The notes under the pieces: generated by a model | What the model saw: only the letters and a program-made list of their open reading frames with translations | Told to the model about the DNA's origin: nothing | Database searches by the model: none | Origin: an uncultured Flavobacteriaceae bacterium | GTDB lineage: Bacteria > Bacteroidota > Bacteroidia > Flavobacteriales > Flavobacteriaceae | Reading direction: 5' to 3' | NCBI GenBank assembly: GCA_938074515.1 | Contig: CALJFV010000111.1 | Coordinates: forward strand, 1-13,624 | DNA: 13,624 bases | Shown: positions 1 through 6,036 of the stretch, in pieces | Numbering within the stretch: position 1 is the first letter of the stretch | Layout: every line of letters starts with the position of its first letter | Program-made: the position numbers and the translations under genes

Positions 1-1405
1 GAAAATACTTAACCGTGATCACTTTGGTTTAGACGATGTTAAAAAGCGCATCATCGAGTATTTAGCGGTACTTAAGCTGCGTCAGGATATGAAATCACCG
101 ATTTTGTGTCTTTATGGCCCTCCAGGAGTTGGTAAAACCTCTTTAGGTAAATCTATTGCCGAGGCTTTAGGGAGGAAATACGTCCGCATATCTTTGGGGG
201 GATTGCGCGATGAAGCAGAAATTAGAGGCCACCGCAAGACCTATATTGGGGCCATGCCCGGTAGAATTTTACAAAACATCAAAAAGGCAGGTAAAGCCAA
301 CCCTGTATTTGTCTTGGATGAAATTGATAAACTCGCGGCCAGTAATCAAGGAGATCCCTCATCAGCGATGCTGGAGGTATTGGATCCAGAACAGAACAAT
401 GCTTTTTATGACAATTATCTTGAGTTAGGCTATGACCTTTCTAAAGTGATGTTTGTGGCGACTTCCAATAGTTTAAGCAATATTCAACCAGCGCTTCTTG
501 ACCGAATGGAGATCATCGAGGTTTCTGGATACACCATCGAAGAGAAAATTGAAATTGCTCACAGACATTTGTTGCCCAAACAATTAAAAGAACACGGATT
601 AGATAAGGAACATTTAAAAATCCATAAGCGTCAGTTGGCTTTTATTGTAGAAGGGTACACGCGAGAGAGTGGGGTCCGAGGATTAGAGAAAAAAATTGCC
701 AAAATGGTCCGTTATGCGGCCATGAATATTGCTATGGATGAGCCTTACACGGTTACCGTAGATCAAAAAACAATCGAAGAGGTCTTGGGAGCACCCCGCC
801 TGGAACGCGATAAATATGAAAATAATGATGTGGCTGGTGTTGTAACAGGCCTAGCATGGACGCGTGTGGGCGGAGACATTCTCTTTATCGAATCAGCGAT
901 TTCTGAAGGAAAGGGACAACTCACTATGACCGGAAATCTAGGAACTGTGATGAAAGAATCTGCGACCATCGCTCTGGAATTCATTAAATCACATGCAGAG
1001 GTGCTGGGCGTTCGTCCTGAAGTATTTAAAACGCACAACATCCATATACACGTCCCTGAAGGGGCAACGCCAAAAGATGGTCCAAGTGCTGGGGTGACCA
1101 TGCTTACCTCTCTGGTATCGCTTTTCACCCAGCGCAAGGTTAAAAAAAGCATCGCCATGACCGGGGAAATTACATTAAGAGGCAAAGTGCTGCCTGTAGG
1201 AGGCATTAAAGAAAAAATATTGGCAGCCAAGCGCGCCAAAATTAAAGAAATCATTCTCTGTGCGGACAACCAGAAAGACATTATGGAGATTCCAGAGCAT
1301 TATCTCAAAGGCCTGAAATTTCACTATGTAACCAATATGCTCGATGTAGTTGCTATTGCAATAACCAATCAAAGAGTAAAAAGCCCAAAAAAGCTTTGGG
1401 ACTAA
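1..1405 (+). CDS. lon: ATP-dependent Lon protease, 5'-truncated by the window edge
   Basis: Lon is a cytosolic AAA+ serine protease that unfolds and degrades misfolded and regulatory proteins as a hexamer. The reading frame is already open at base 2 (first codons read KILNRDHFG), so the gene begins outside the window and the ATG at 89 is internal; about 467 residues are visible. Numbered from that ATG, the AAA+ module shows Walker A GPPGVGKT at 10-17 (bases 116-139) and Walker B VFVLDEID at 73-80. The C-terminal protease domain has the catalytic serine in KDGPSAG (S333, bases 1085-1087) and the catalytic lysine in GGIKEK (K376), 43 residues apart as in E. coli Lon. The N-terminal substrate-binding domain is not visible. 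A small hairpin (CCCAAA/TTTGGG, 1384-1400) overlaps the end but has no T-tract, so it is not called a terminator. Assignment is very secure. Confidence 0.97.
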   Translation, partial: KILNRDHFGLDDVKKRIIEYLAVLKLRQDMKSPILCLYGPPGVGKTSLGKSIAEALGRKYVRISLGGLRDEAEIRGHRKTYIGAMPGRILQNIKKAGKANPVFVLDEIDKLAASNQGDPSSAMLEVLDPEQNNAFYDNYLELGYDLSKVMFVATSNSLSNIQPALLDRMEIIEVSGYTIEEKIEIAHRHLLPKQLKEHGLDKEHLKIHKRQLAFIVEGYTRESGVRGLEKKIAKMVRYAAMNIAMDEPYTVTVDQKTIEEVLGAPRLERDKYENNDVAGVVTGLAWTRVGGDILFIESAISEGKGQLTMTGNLGTVMKESATIALEFIKSHAEVLGVRPEVFKTHNIHIHVPEGATPKDGPSAGVTMLTSLVSLFTQRKVKKSIAMTGEITLRGKVLPVGGIKEKILAAKRAKIKEIILCADNQKDIMEIPEHYLKGLKFHYVTNMLDVVAIAITNQRVKSPKKLWD

Positions 1406-1487
1406 TTCAAGACGCACTTTTATTTGGCTCGAAAATAAAGTATCATTGTAGTCGTTAATCAAACCAGGGATTGATACCATAAGGATT

Positions 1488-2504
1488 ATGAGATTGTGGC
1501 TACTGACAATGATTATTTTGTGCACCCAACTCAGTAGGGCACAAGTCGGTGGTTCCGCAACCTATCAATTTTTGAATCTCGGTTCTAGTCCCCGTCAGGT
1601 GGCTTTAGGAGGAAAGACCGTGACGAATTTTGATTATGATCCGACTCAGGCTTTGTTTAACCCTGCCACAATTAATCCGGCCATGGACAATCAGTTGTCC
1701 TTGAATTTTAATAACTACGTTTCTGACATTTCTTACGGCACAGCCAGCTACGCTTATCTCTGGGATAGACGAACTCAAGTAATCCATACCGGAGTAACGT
1801 ATATTAACTACGGTAATTTTGCTGGCTATGATGAACAAGGTCAATCTACGAGCTCTTTTTCTGGCGGAGAGCTTGCGGTTTCGGTGGGACATGCTAAGAA
1901 TATACCTTATACCAATTGGTATTTAGGGGGAAACTTAAAATTTATTTCTTCAACTCTAGAACAATATAATTCAACAGGAATTGCACTAGATGTAGGGTTA
2001 CTCTACCGAAATGAGGATCAAGGGCTTAATTTTGGCCTTGTGGCACGTAATTTTGGCGCTCAACTGGATCCTTATGATATTACTGCAGAAAGACTCCCCT
2101 TTGAACTTGTCGCTGGAGTTTCTCAAGACCTTGAAAACATTCCAGTGCGGTGGCATTTGACTATGGAACATCTCGAGAATTGGCGATTGGCTTTTGCCAA
2201 TCCAAATAGAGATGAAATTGATCTTGAAGGCAACGCCACAAGTGAAAACATCAATTTTATTGATGAGGTTTTAAGGCACGCGATTGTTGGGGTTGAACTT
2301 TTTCCGGATAAAGGCTTTAATTTGCGCTTGGGGTATAGTTTTAGACGCGGGGAGGAATTGCGTATCGTTGATCAGCGCTCGTTTGCCGGTTTGAGCGCGG
2401 GTTTTGGCATTAAATTGAATAAATTGCGCTTTAGTTATGCTTACAGCCGATTTAATAGTGCTGCGGCGTCAAGTTTTTTTGGTTTAAACATGAATCTACA
2501 ATAA
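1488..2504 (+). CDS. porQ: Type IX secretion system protein PorQ
   Basis: PorQ is an outer-membrane protein of the type IX secretion system (PorSS/T9SS), found only in Bacteroidota and needed for export or surface attachment of cargo proteins. The 338-residue product starts with a Sec signal peptide (hydrophobic stretch LWLLTMIIL, likely cleavage after SRA at residue 18). Mature sequence then follows with GGSATYQFLNLGSSPRQVALGG, the family's typical opening. The rest alternates short amphipathic strands rich in G, Y, F and N, as expected for an outer-membrane beta barrel of the PorV/FadL-like kind, and ends with a terminal aromatic strand (SFFGLNMNLQ). The cysteine at 12 lacks a lipobox, so it is not a lipoprotein. 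It lies 82 bases after lon, and its stop overlaps the cmk start by one base. The start codon sits in a small inverted repeat (CATAA/TTATG, 1478-1490). The porQ-cmk pairing is known from other Bacteroidota, which supports the call. Confidence 0.9.
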   Translation: MRLWLLTMIILCTQLSRAQVGGSATYQFLNLGSSPRQVALGGKTVTNFDYDPTQALFNPATINPAMDNQLSLNFNNYVSDISYGTASYAYLWDRRTQVIHTGVTYINYGNFAGYDEQGQSTSSFSGGELAVSVGHAKNIPYTNWYLGGNLKFISSTLEQYNSTGIALDVGLLYRNEDQGLNFGLVARNFGAQLDPYDITAERLPFELVAGVSQDLENIPVRWHLTMEHLENWRLAFANPNRDEIDLEGNATSENINFIDEVLRHAIVGVELFPDKGFNLRLGYSFRRGEELRIVDQRSFAGLSAGFGIKLNKLRFSYAYSRFNSAAASSFFGLNMNLQ

Positions 2505-3193
2505 TGCGTCGCATCATCATTAGCATAGACGGTCATTCCTCTACAGGAAAAAGCACGGTCGCAAAACAAATGGCTGCAGAACTTGGGTATGCATACATCG
2601 ATAGTGGTGCAATGTATCGCTCGGTGACCCTTTATGCCAAAGAACAGGGGCTTATTAAGGAAAATATTCTCCAAAAAGAGGCCTTGCTTAAGGCTCTGCC
2701 AGAGATCAAAATTAATTTCTCTTGGGACAAGGGCGTGAATAAAACGCTGCTTAATGGACGAGATGTTTCAGAACTTATTCGCAGCATGGAGATTTCAGAA
2801 TCAGTGAGCTTGGTGGCAACCTTACCTGAGGTGCGTGCCAAAATGGTTGAAATTCAGCGTTCTTTTGGTGTAAAAGGTGGGGTCGTGATGGATGGCCGTG
2901 ATATTGGATCGGTCGTTTTTCCTGAGGCTGAATTAAAGCTATTCATGACGGCTTCAGCCGAGGTAAGAGCCCAAAGACGCTACGCAGAACTTTTGGCCTC
3001 TGGGCAAGAGGTGAGTTATCAGGCCGTATTAGACAATTTACAATCCCGAGACACCATGGATTCACAAAGGGCTGTGTCCCCTTTAATTGTGCCAGAAGGA
3101 GCCATCATTATTGACAATAGTGAGATGAATCCCTCAGACCAATTTAATATGATTTTACAATTGGCCAAAGACAGAATCTACAGACGGGTTTAA
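2504..3193 (+). CDS. cmk: Cytidylate kinase
   Basis: Cytidylate kinase phosphorylates CMP and dCMP to the diphosphates with ATP, recycling pyrimidine nucleotides in the cytosol. The 229-residue protein has the usual family length. The P-loop is GHSSTGKST at 10-18, with HSSTG where many homologues have PSGSGKS-like variants. The NMP-binding motif YIDSGAMYR is at 31-39. DGRDIGSVVFPEA (130-142) is the family signature, followed by the arginine-rich lid (R155, R158, R159) and SRDTMDSQRAVSPL, which contributes NMP contacts. The ATG overlaps the porQ stop by one base (TAATG at 2502-2506), implying translational coupling and a shared mRNA. No clear terminator follows: the weak stem TTGGG/CCCAA at 3210-3226 lacks a T-tract, and the inverted repeat at 3261-3277 is discussed separately. 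Very secure. Confidence 0.97.
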   Translation: MRRIIISIDGHSSTGKSTVAKQMAAELGYAYIDSGAMYRSVTLYAKEQGLIKENILQKEALLKALPEIKINFSWDKGVNKTLLNGRDVSELIRSMEISESVSLVATLPEVRAKMVEIQRSFGVKGGVVMDGRDIGSVVFPEAELKLFMTASAEVRAQRRYAELLASGQEVSYQAVLDNLQSRDTMDSQRAVSPLIVPEGAIIIDNSEMNPSDQFNMILQLAKDRIYRRV

Positions 3194-3255
3194 TTCCTGA
3201 CGTGCAAGTTTGGGATCACGCCCCAATAATCAAAGCACTAAACTGATTTTTAATG

Positions 3256-3287
3256 TTTTGATATTCCATTGGAATATTCTATTTTTG
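3256..3287 (+). promoter_or_regulatory. Bacteroidota-type promoter of rpsA
   Basis: TTTTG at 3256-3260 serves as the -33 element and TATTTTTG at 3280-3287 matches the -7 consensus TAnnTTTG, with 19 bases between them, the spacing expected for the Bacteroidota primary sigma factor. Transcription should start near 3292-3294, giving an rpsA leader of about 135 nt. This is the best promoter in the window, consistent with a highly expressed ribosomal gene. The start site is inferred from the spacing rule only. Confidence 0.7.
3261..3277. repeat. Inverted repeat filling the rpsA promoter spacer
   Basis: ATATTCC (3261-3267), ATT, GGAATAT (3271-3277): seven perfect base pairs around a 3-base centre. 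It begins directly after the -33 TTG and ends two bases before the -7 box. A third overlapping half site follows (GAATATTC, 3272-3279). As DNA it would be an ideally placed operator for a repressor. As RNA reading through from cmk, the same hairpin followed by TCTATTTTT could be a weak terminator. The sequence alone does not decide between the two. Confidence 0.5.
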
Positions 3288-3389
3288 CCACCCTTTTTGA
3301 CGCGAACCAAAGGAAAAAAGGGCCAATAGATAAATTTAATCCTTCTGTGGACTGACAGCGTTAGCCTTTGGGTGAGTTACAGAATACAA

Positions 3390-3425
3390 ATGGCAATTCC
3401 GTTTACATCGGAATTCCAAATTTAA
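3390..3425 (+). other. Putative upstream mini-ORF (11 codons) in the rpsA leader
   Basis: ATG at 3390 opens a frame encoding MAIPFTSEFQI and stops at TAA 3423-3425, three bases before the rpsA ATG at 3429 and in the same frame. Its start context, ACAAATGGC (3386-3394), is an exact copy of the nine bases around the rpsA start (3425-3433). Ribosomes that recognise one site should recognise the other. The mini-ORF spans the start-proximal hairpin, so its translation would melt that structure and deliver a terminating ribosome next to the rpsA start. Whether it is translated is unknown. Confidence 0.35.
3391..3418 (+). promoter_or_regulatory. Start-proximal hairpin before rpsA
   Basis: TGGCAATTCCG (3391-3401) pairs with CGGAATTCCA (3409-3418): ten base pairs with a single bulged C at 3394 and the 7-nt loop TTTACAT. 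It contains the 8-bp palindrome GGAATTCC. It lies close enough to the rpsA ATG to affect ribosome access, and it has no T-tract, so it is not a terminator. Confidence 0.55.
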
Positions 3426-3428
3426 CAA

Positions 3429-5264
3429 ATGGCTGAACAAGCAAACAACGAAGCTGTTGAAACTCAAGAAACAGCTGCAGTAGAAGCCCCAAAGGCGGAT
3501 ACTCAAGTTCAGAATCCTGAACAATTTTTAAAAGATTTTAACTGGCACAACTACGAAGAAGGAATTGATCCTGTAGATGAAGGACAGTTAGAAGAATTTG
3601 AAAAATTAGTAGCACAAAACTTTGTTGACACCTTGAATGACGAGGTTGTAGAAGGGGTTGTGGTACACTTAACTGATAGAGATGCAATCATCGATATCAA
3701 TGCTAAAAGTGAAGGCGTTATTTCACTAAACGAATTCCGTTACAACCCAAATTTAAAAGTGGGTGACAAGGTGGAAGTATTGATTGATGTGCGTGAAGAC
3801 GCAACAGGTCAACTTGTATTGTCTCACCGAAAGGCGCGTACCATCAAAGCATGGGATCGTGTTAATGCCGCTCATGACGATGGTTTAGTGGTTAATGGAT
3901 TTATTAAGTGTCGTACCAAAGGAGGTATGATTGTAGACGTATTTGGTATTGAGGCATTCTTGCCAGGTTCACAAATTGATGTGAAGCCAATTCGTGATTA
4001 CGATATTTATGTAGGTAAGACTATGGAATTCAAAGTGGTTAAAATTAACCATGAGTTCAAAAACGTAGTGGTCTCCCATAAAGCACTTATCGAAGCAGAT
4101 ATTGAGGAACAAAAGAAAGAAATCATCGGTCAACTAGAAAAAGGTCAAGTCCTTGAGGGTGTTGTTAAAAACGTTACCTCATATGGAGTATTTGTTGATC
4201 TTGGTGGTGTTGATGGATTGGTACACATTACAGACCTGTCTTGGTCGCGTATCAATCACCCAAGTGAAATCGTAGAGCTTGATCAAAAACTCAACGTTGT
4301 AATCTTGGATTTTGATGAAGATAAAACAAGAATCCAATTGGGTATGAAGCAGTTAAGTGCTCACCCATGGGAAGCCCTTGGTAATGAACTAAAAGTAGGT
4401 GATCATGTTAAAGGAAAAGTTGTTGTAATCGCAGATTACGGTGCTTTTGTTGAGGTCGCTGAAGGCGTAGAAGGATTGGTTCACGTAAGTGAAATGTCGT
4501 GGTCGACTCACTTGCGCAGTGCTCAAGACTTTGTTAATGTTGGTGATGAGGTAGAAGCAGTTGTTTTGACCCTTGATCGCGAAGAGCGCAAGATGTCTTT
4601 GGGTATTAAGCAATTGACTCCAGATCCATGGACCGATATTACCAAAAAGTACCCTGTAGGTTCTACGCACACAGGTATTGTTCGCAACTTTACCAACTTT
4701 GGTGTATTTGTGGAGCTTGAAGAAGGTATCGATGGTTTGATTTATATCAGCGATCTTTCTTGGACTAAGAAAGTGAAGCACCCAAGTGAATTTACGTCAA
4801 TTGGTGAAAAACTCGAAGTTGTTGTTCTTGAATTGGATGTCGAGGGTCGCAAATTAAGCTTAGGTCACAAACAAACTATGGATAATCCGTGGGACAAGTA
4901 TGAGGCTGAGTTTGGTTTAGGAACTAAGCACACAACCAAAATCGATGAAATGGTCGACAAAGGCGCAGTGATCAACTTTAATGATGACATCACAGCATTT
5001 GTTCCTAAGCGTCATTTGGAGAAAGAAGACGGCACGATGCTTAAAGCAGGAGAAGAAGCTGAATTTGTCATTATTGAGTTCAATAAGGACTTTAAAAAAG
5101 TGGTTGCTTCTCATATGTCTATCCACAAAGAGGAAGAGGCAAAAATTGTCAAGAAGGCAGCTAAAGCTGCTGCCCAACAGGCTGAAGAATCAAAGCCTAC
5201 TTTGGGTGATACCAATGCCAAGCTTCAGGAGATTAAGGATAAAATGGAAGGCAAAGGTCAGTAG
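3429..5264 (+). CDS. rpsA: 30S ribosomal protein bS1
   Basis: bS1 binds mRNA at the small ribosomal subunit and helps unfold and dock messages for initiation. The 611-residue product has an acidic, low-complexity N-terminus (about 1-70) and then six S1/OB-fold domains at roughly 71-134, 152-218, 238-309, 322-395, 409-482 and 497-563. Domains 3-5 are the most canonical, with repeated YGVFVDL/YGAFVEV/FGVFVEL and GLVHITDLSW-type motifs. Domains 1, 2 and 6 are more divergent, as usual in bS1. The tail (564-611) is Lys/Ala/Glu-rich and ends with PTLGDTNAKLQEIKDKM, a probable flavobacterial tail. The start is preceded by AAATTTAACAA, an A/T-rich context with no Shine-Dalgarno sequence, normal for this group. 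It has its own promoter and terminator and so is likely monocistronic. Codon use favours GTT/GGT/GAA-type codons of highly expressed genes. Very secure. Confidence 0.97.
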   Translation: MAEQANNEAVETQETAAVEAPKADTQVQNPEQFLKDFNWHNYEEGIDPVDEGQLEEFEKLVAQNFVDTLNDEVVEGVVVHLTDRDAIIDINAKSEGVISLNEFRYNPNLKVGDKVEVLIDVREDATGQLVLSHRKARTIKAWDRVNAAHDDGLVVNGFIKCRTKGGMIVDVFGIEAFLPGSQIDVKPIRDYDIYVGKTMEFKVVKINHEFKNVVVSHKALIEADIEEQKKEIIGQLEKGQVLEGVVKNVTSYGVFVDLGGVDGLVHITDLSWSRINHPSEIVELDQKLNVVILDFDEDKTRIQLGMKQLSAHPWEALGNELKVGDHVKGKVVVIADYGAFVEVAEGVEGLVHVSEMSWSTHLRSAQDFVNVGDEVEAVVLTLDREERKMSLGIKQLTPDPWTDITKKYPVGSTHTGIVRNFTNFGVFVELEEGIDGLIYISDLSWTKKVKHPSEFTSIGEKLEVVVLELDVEGRKLSLGHKQTMDNPWDKYEAEFGLGTKHTTKIDEMVDKGAVINFNDDITAFVPKRHLEKEDGTMLKAGEEAEFVIIEFNKDFKKVVASHMSIHKEEEAKIVKKAAKAAAQQAEESKPTLGDTNAKLQEIKDKMEGKGQ

Positions 5265-5290
5265 TGATCGAAGTCATCTGTACTTAATAC

Positions 5291-5323
5291 AAAACCCGGT
5301 AGTTAATCTGCCGGGTTTTTTTT
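5291..5323 (+). terminator. Intrinsic terminator of rpsA
   Basis: AAAACCCGGTAG (5291-5302) pairs with CTGCCGGGTTTT (5308-5319), twelve pairs including one T-G wobble, around the 5-nt loop TTAAT. The T-tract runs through 5323. It begins 27 bases after the rpsA stop. The A-run on the left arm could allow some function in the opposite direction, but no gene on the - strand lies nearby to use it. Confidence 0.93.
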
Positions 5324-5358
5324 ATTAAAGAATATTCAAGTTCAATCATTAAAATAGG

Positions 5359-5382
5359 TCAATAATCACTTGGATTAATTGA
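5359..5382. repeat. Imperfect inverted repeat upstream of pyrR
   Basis: TCAATAATC (5359-5367), loop ACTTG, then GATTAATTGA (5373-5382): nine pairs with one bulged A. AT-rich and without a following T-tract, it looks more like a protein-binding palindrome than a terminator. It lies in the non-coding stretch between the rpsA terminator and pyrR. Confidence 0.35.
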
Positions 5383-5416
5383 GATTTGAATGCTTTGAGT
5401 TTGACCAGACATTTCA

Positions 5417-5436
5417 GATTATAAGGGATTATAGGC
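5417..5436. repeat. Tandem 10-bp direct repeat upstream of pyrR
   Basis: GATTATAAGG (5417-5426) is followed immediately by GATTATAGGC (5427-5436); the first seven bases are identical and the period is one helical turn. It lies about 20 bases upstream of the -7-like box at 5457, where an activator or repressor could bind on one face of the DNA. Two copies only, so chance is possible. Confidence 0.35.
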
Positions 5437-5456
5437 CAAAATTCTCCAAAAACACT

Positions 5457-5464
5457 TAAATTTG
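5457..5464 (+). promoter_or_regulatory. Possible -7 element of the pyrR operon promoter
   Basis: TAAATTTG matches the Bacteroidota -7 consensus TAnnTTTG and would place the transcript start near 5470, about 24 bases before the pyrR ATG. No TTG was found at the right distance upstream, so the -33 element is missing or the promoter depends on an activator. Confidence 0.35.
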
Positions 5465-5468
5465 ACCC

Positions 5469-5483
5469 CTGAATCCGATTCAG
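5469..5483. repeat. 15-bp palindrome at the predicted pyrR transcript start
   Basis: CTGAATC, a single C, then GATTCAG: seven-base arms, perfectly symmetric, ending ten bases before the pyrR ATG and starting four bases after the -7-like box. As DNA it is a good operator candidate. As RNA it can form CUGAA/UUCAG with a five-base UCCGA loop near the start codon, which could be a PyrR target. Both roles are inference. Confidence 0.45.
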
Positions 5484-5493
5484 ATCTTTTCAC

Positions 5494-6033
5494 ATGAGCC
5501 AAAAAGTGCTATTAAACGCTACGGAAATCCAGATCGCACTACACCGTTTGGCCTGTCAACTCATTGAGAATCATAATAATTTCGAACATACCGTACTCGT
5601 TGGGCTACAGCCCAGAGGCGTTTATTTGGCAGAACGTATAAAAGCACTACTTGTTGAGGATTACGGTATAAAAGACGTTCCGCTAGGCTATTTGGACATC
5701 ACTTTTTTTAGAGATGATTTTCGCCGATCGGAAAAGCCATTGGAAGCCAATAAGACCCAGATTGATTTCATTGTTGAGGGCAAAAAAGTCGTGTTTATCG
5801 ATGATGTTTTATTTACAGGACGAAGCATTCGATCGGCGCTTACTGCCATCCAAAGTTTTGGTCGCCCGGAAGAAATCGAACTATTGGTTTTGATTGATCG
5901 CCGGTTTAGCCGTCATTTACCGATACAACCCGATTATCGCGGCCGACAAGTCGACGCCATTAATGGTGAAAAAGTTTTGGTACGCTGGCAAGAAAAGGAT
6001 GGAGAAGACGCAGTTTATTTAGTGGAACAATAA
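5494..6033 (+). CDS. pyrR: Bifunctional pyr operon regulator / uracil phosphoribosyltransferase PyrR
   Basis: PyrR belongs to the type I phosphoribosyltransferases. It can convert uracil and PRPP to UMP, and in Bacillus it binds pyr mRNA when UMP or UTP is high to cause attenuation. The 179-residue product has the family length. The PRPP-binding loop VVFIDDVLFTGRS is at 99-111. DITFFRDDFRR (68-78) and LVLIDRRFSRHLPIQPDYRGRQVD (about 131-154) are typical PyrR segments carrying basic RNA-binding and active-site residues. It is the first gene of a tight cluster, three bases before pyrB, so it probably controls or autoregulates this operon. I see no Bacillus-type antiterminator/terminator pair upstream; regulation may act on translation or DNA instead. 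The family call is very secure; the regulatory role in this phylum is inferred. Confidence 0.93.
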   Translation: MSQKVLLNATEIQIALHRLACQLIENHNNFEHTVLVGLQPRGVYLAERIKALLVEDYGIKDVPLGYLDITFFRDDFRRSEKPLEANKTQIDFIVEGKKVVFIDDVLFTGRSIRSALTAIQSFGRPEEIELLVLIDRRFSRHLPIQPDYRGRQVDAINGEKVLVRWQEKDGEDAVYLVEQ

Positions 6034-6036
6034 TCT

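Larger units (their letters stand above)
3291..3428 (+). promoter_or_regulatory. Structured 5' leader of rpsA (putative)
   Basis: The predicted leader has three elements. Hairpin P1 pairs CCCTTTTT (3291-3298) with AAAAAGGG (3315-3322) around a 16-nt loop. The loop segment CCAAAGG (3307-3313) is perfectly complementary to CCTTTGG (3365-3371), so a 7-bp pseudoknot could form. A start-proximal hairpin (3391-3418) ends ten bases before the rpsA ATG. In E. coli, S1 represses its own mRNA through leader hairpins; a similar feedback is plausible here but is inference. I cannot assign the region to a named RNA family. If transcription starts at 3293 or later, P1 loses one or two pairs. Confidence 0.4.

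Noticed and set aside
763..1281. 172-residue antisense open frame inside lon
   Set aside because: Covers the conserved Lon protease domain on the other strand and shows no recognisable motifs.
1384..1400. CCCAAA/TTTGGG hairpin as lon terminator
   Set aside because: It lies before the lon stop codon and has no T-tract after it; an AT-rich stem at 1416-1441 is also too weak to call.
3210..3226. TTGGG/CCCAA stem as cmk terminator
   Set aside because: Only five pairs with a 7-nt loop and no T-tract downstream.
4389..4781. 130-residue antisense open frame inside rpsA
   Set aside because: A shadow of a well-conserved coding frame; no start context or family features.
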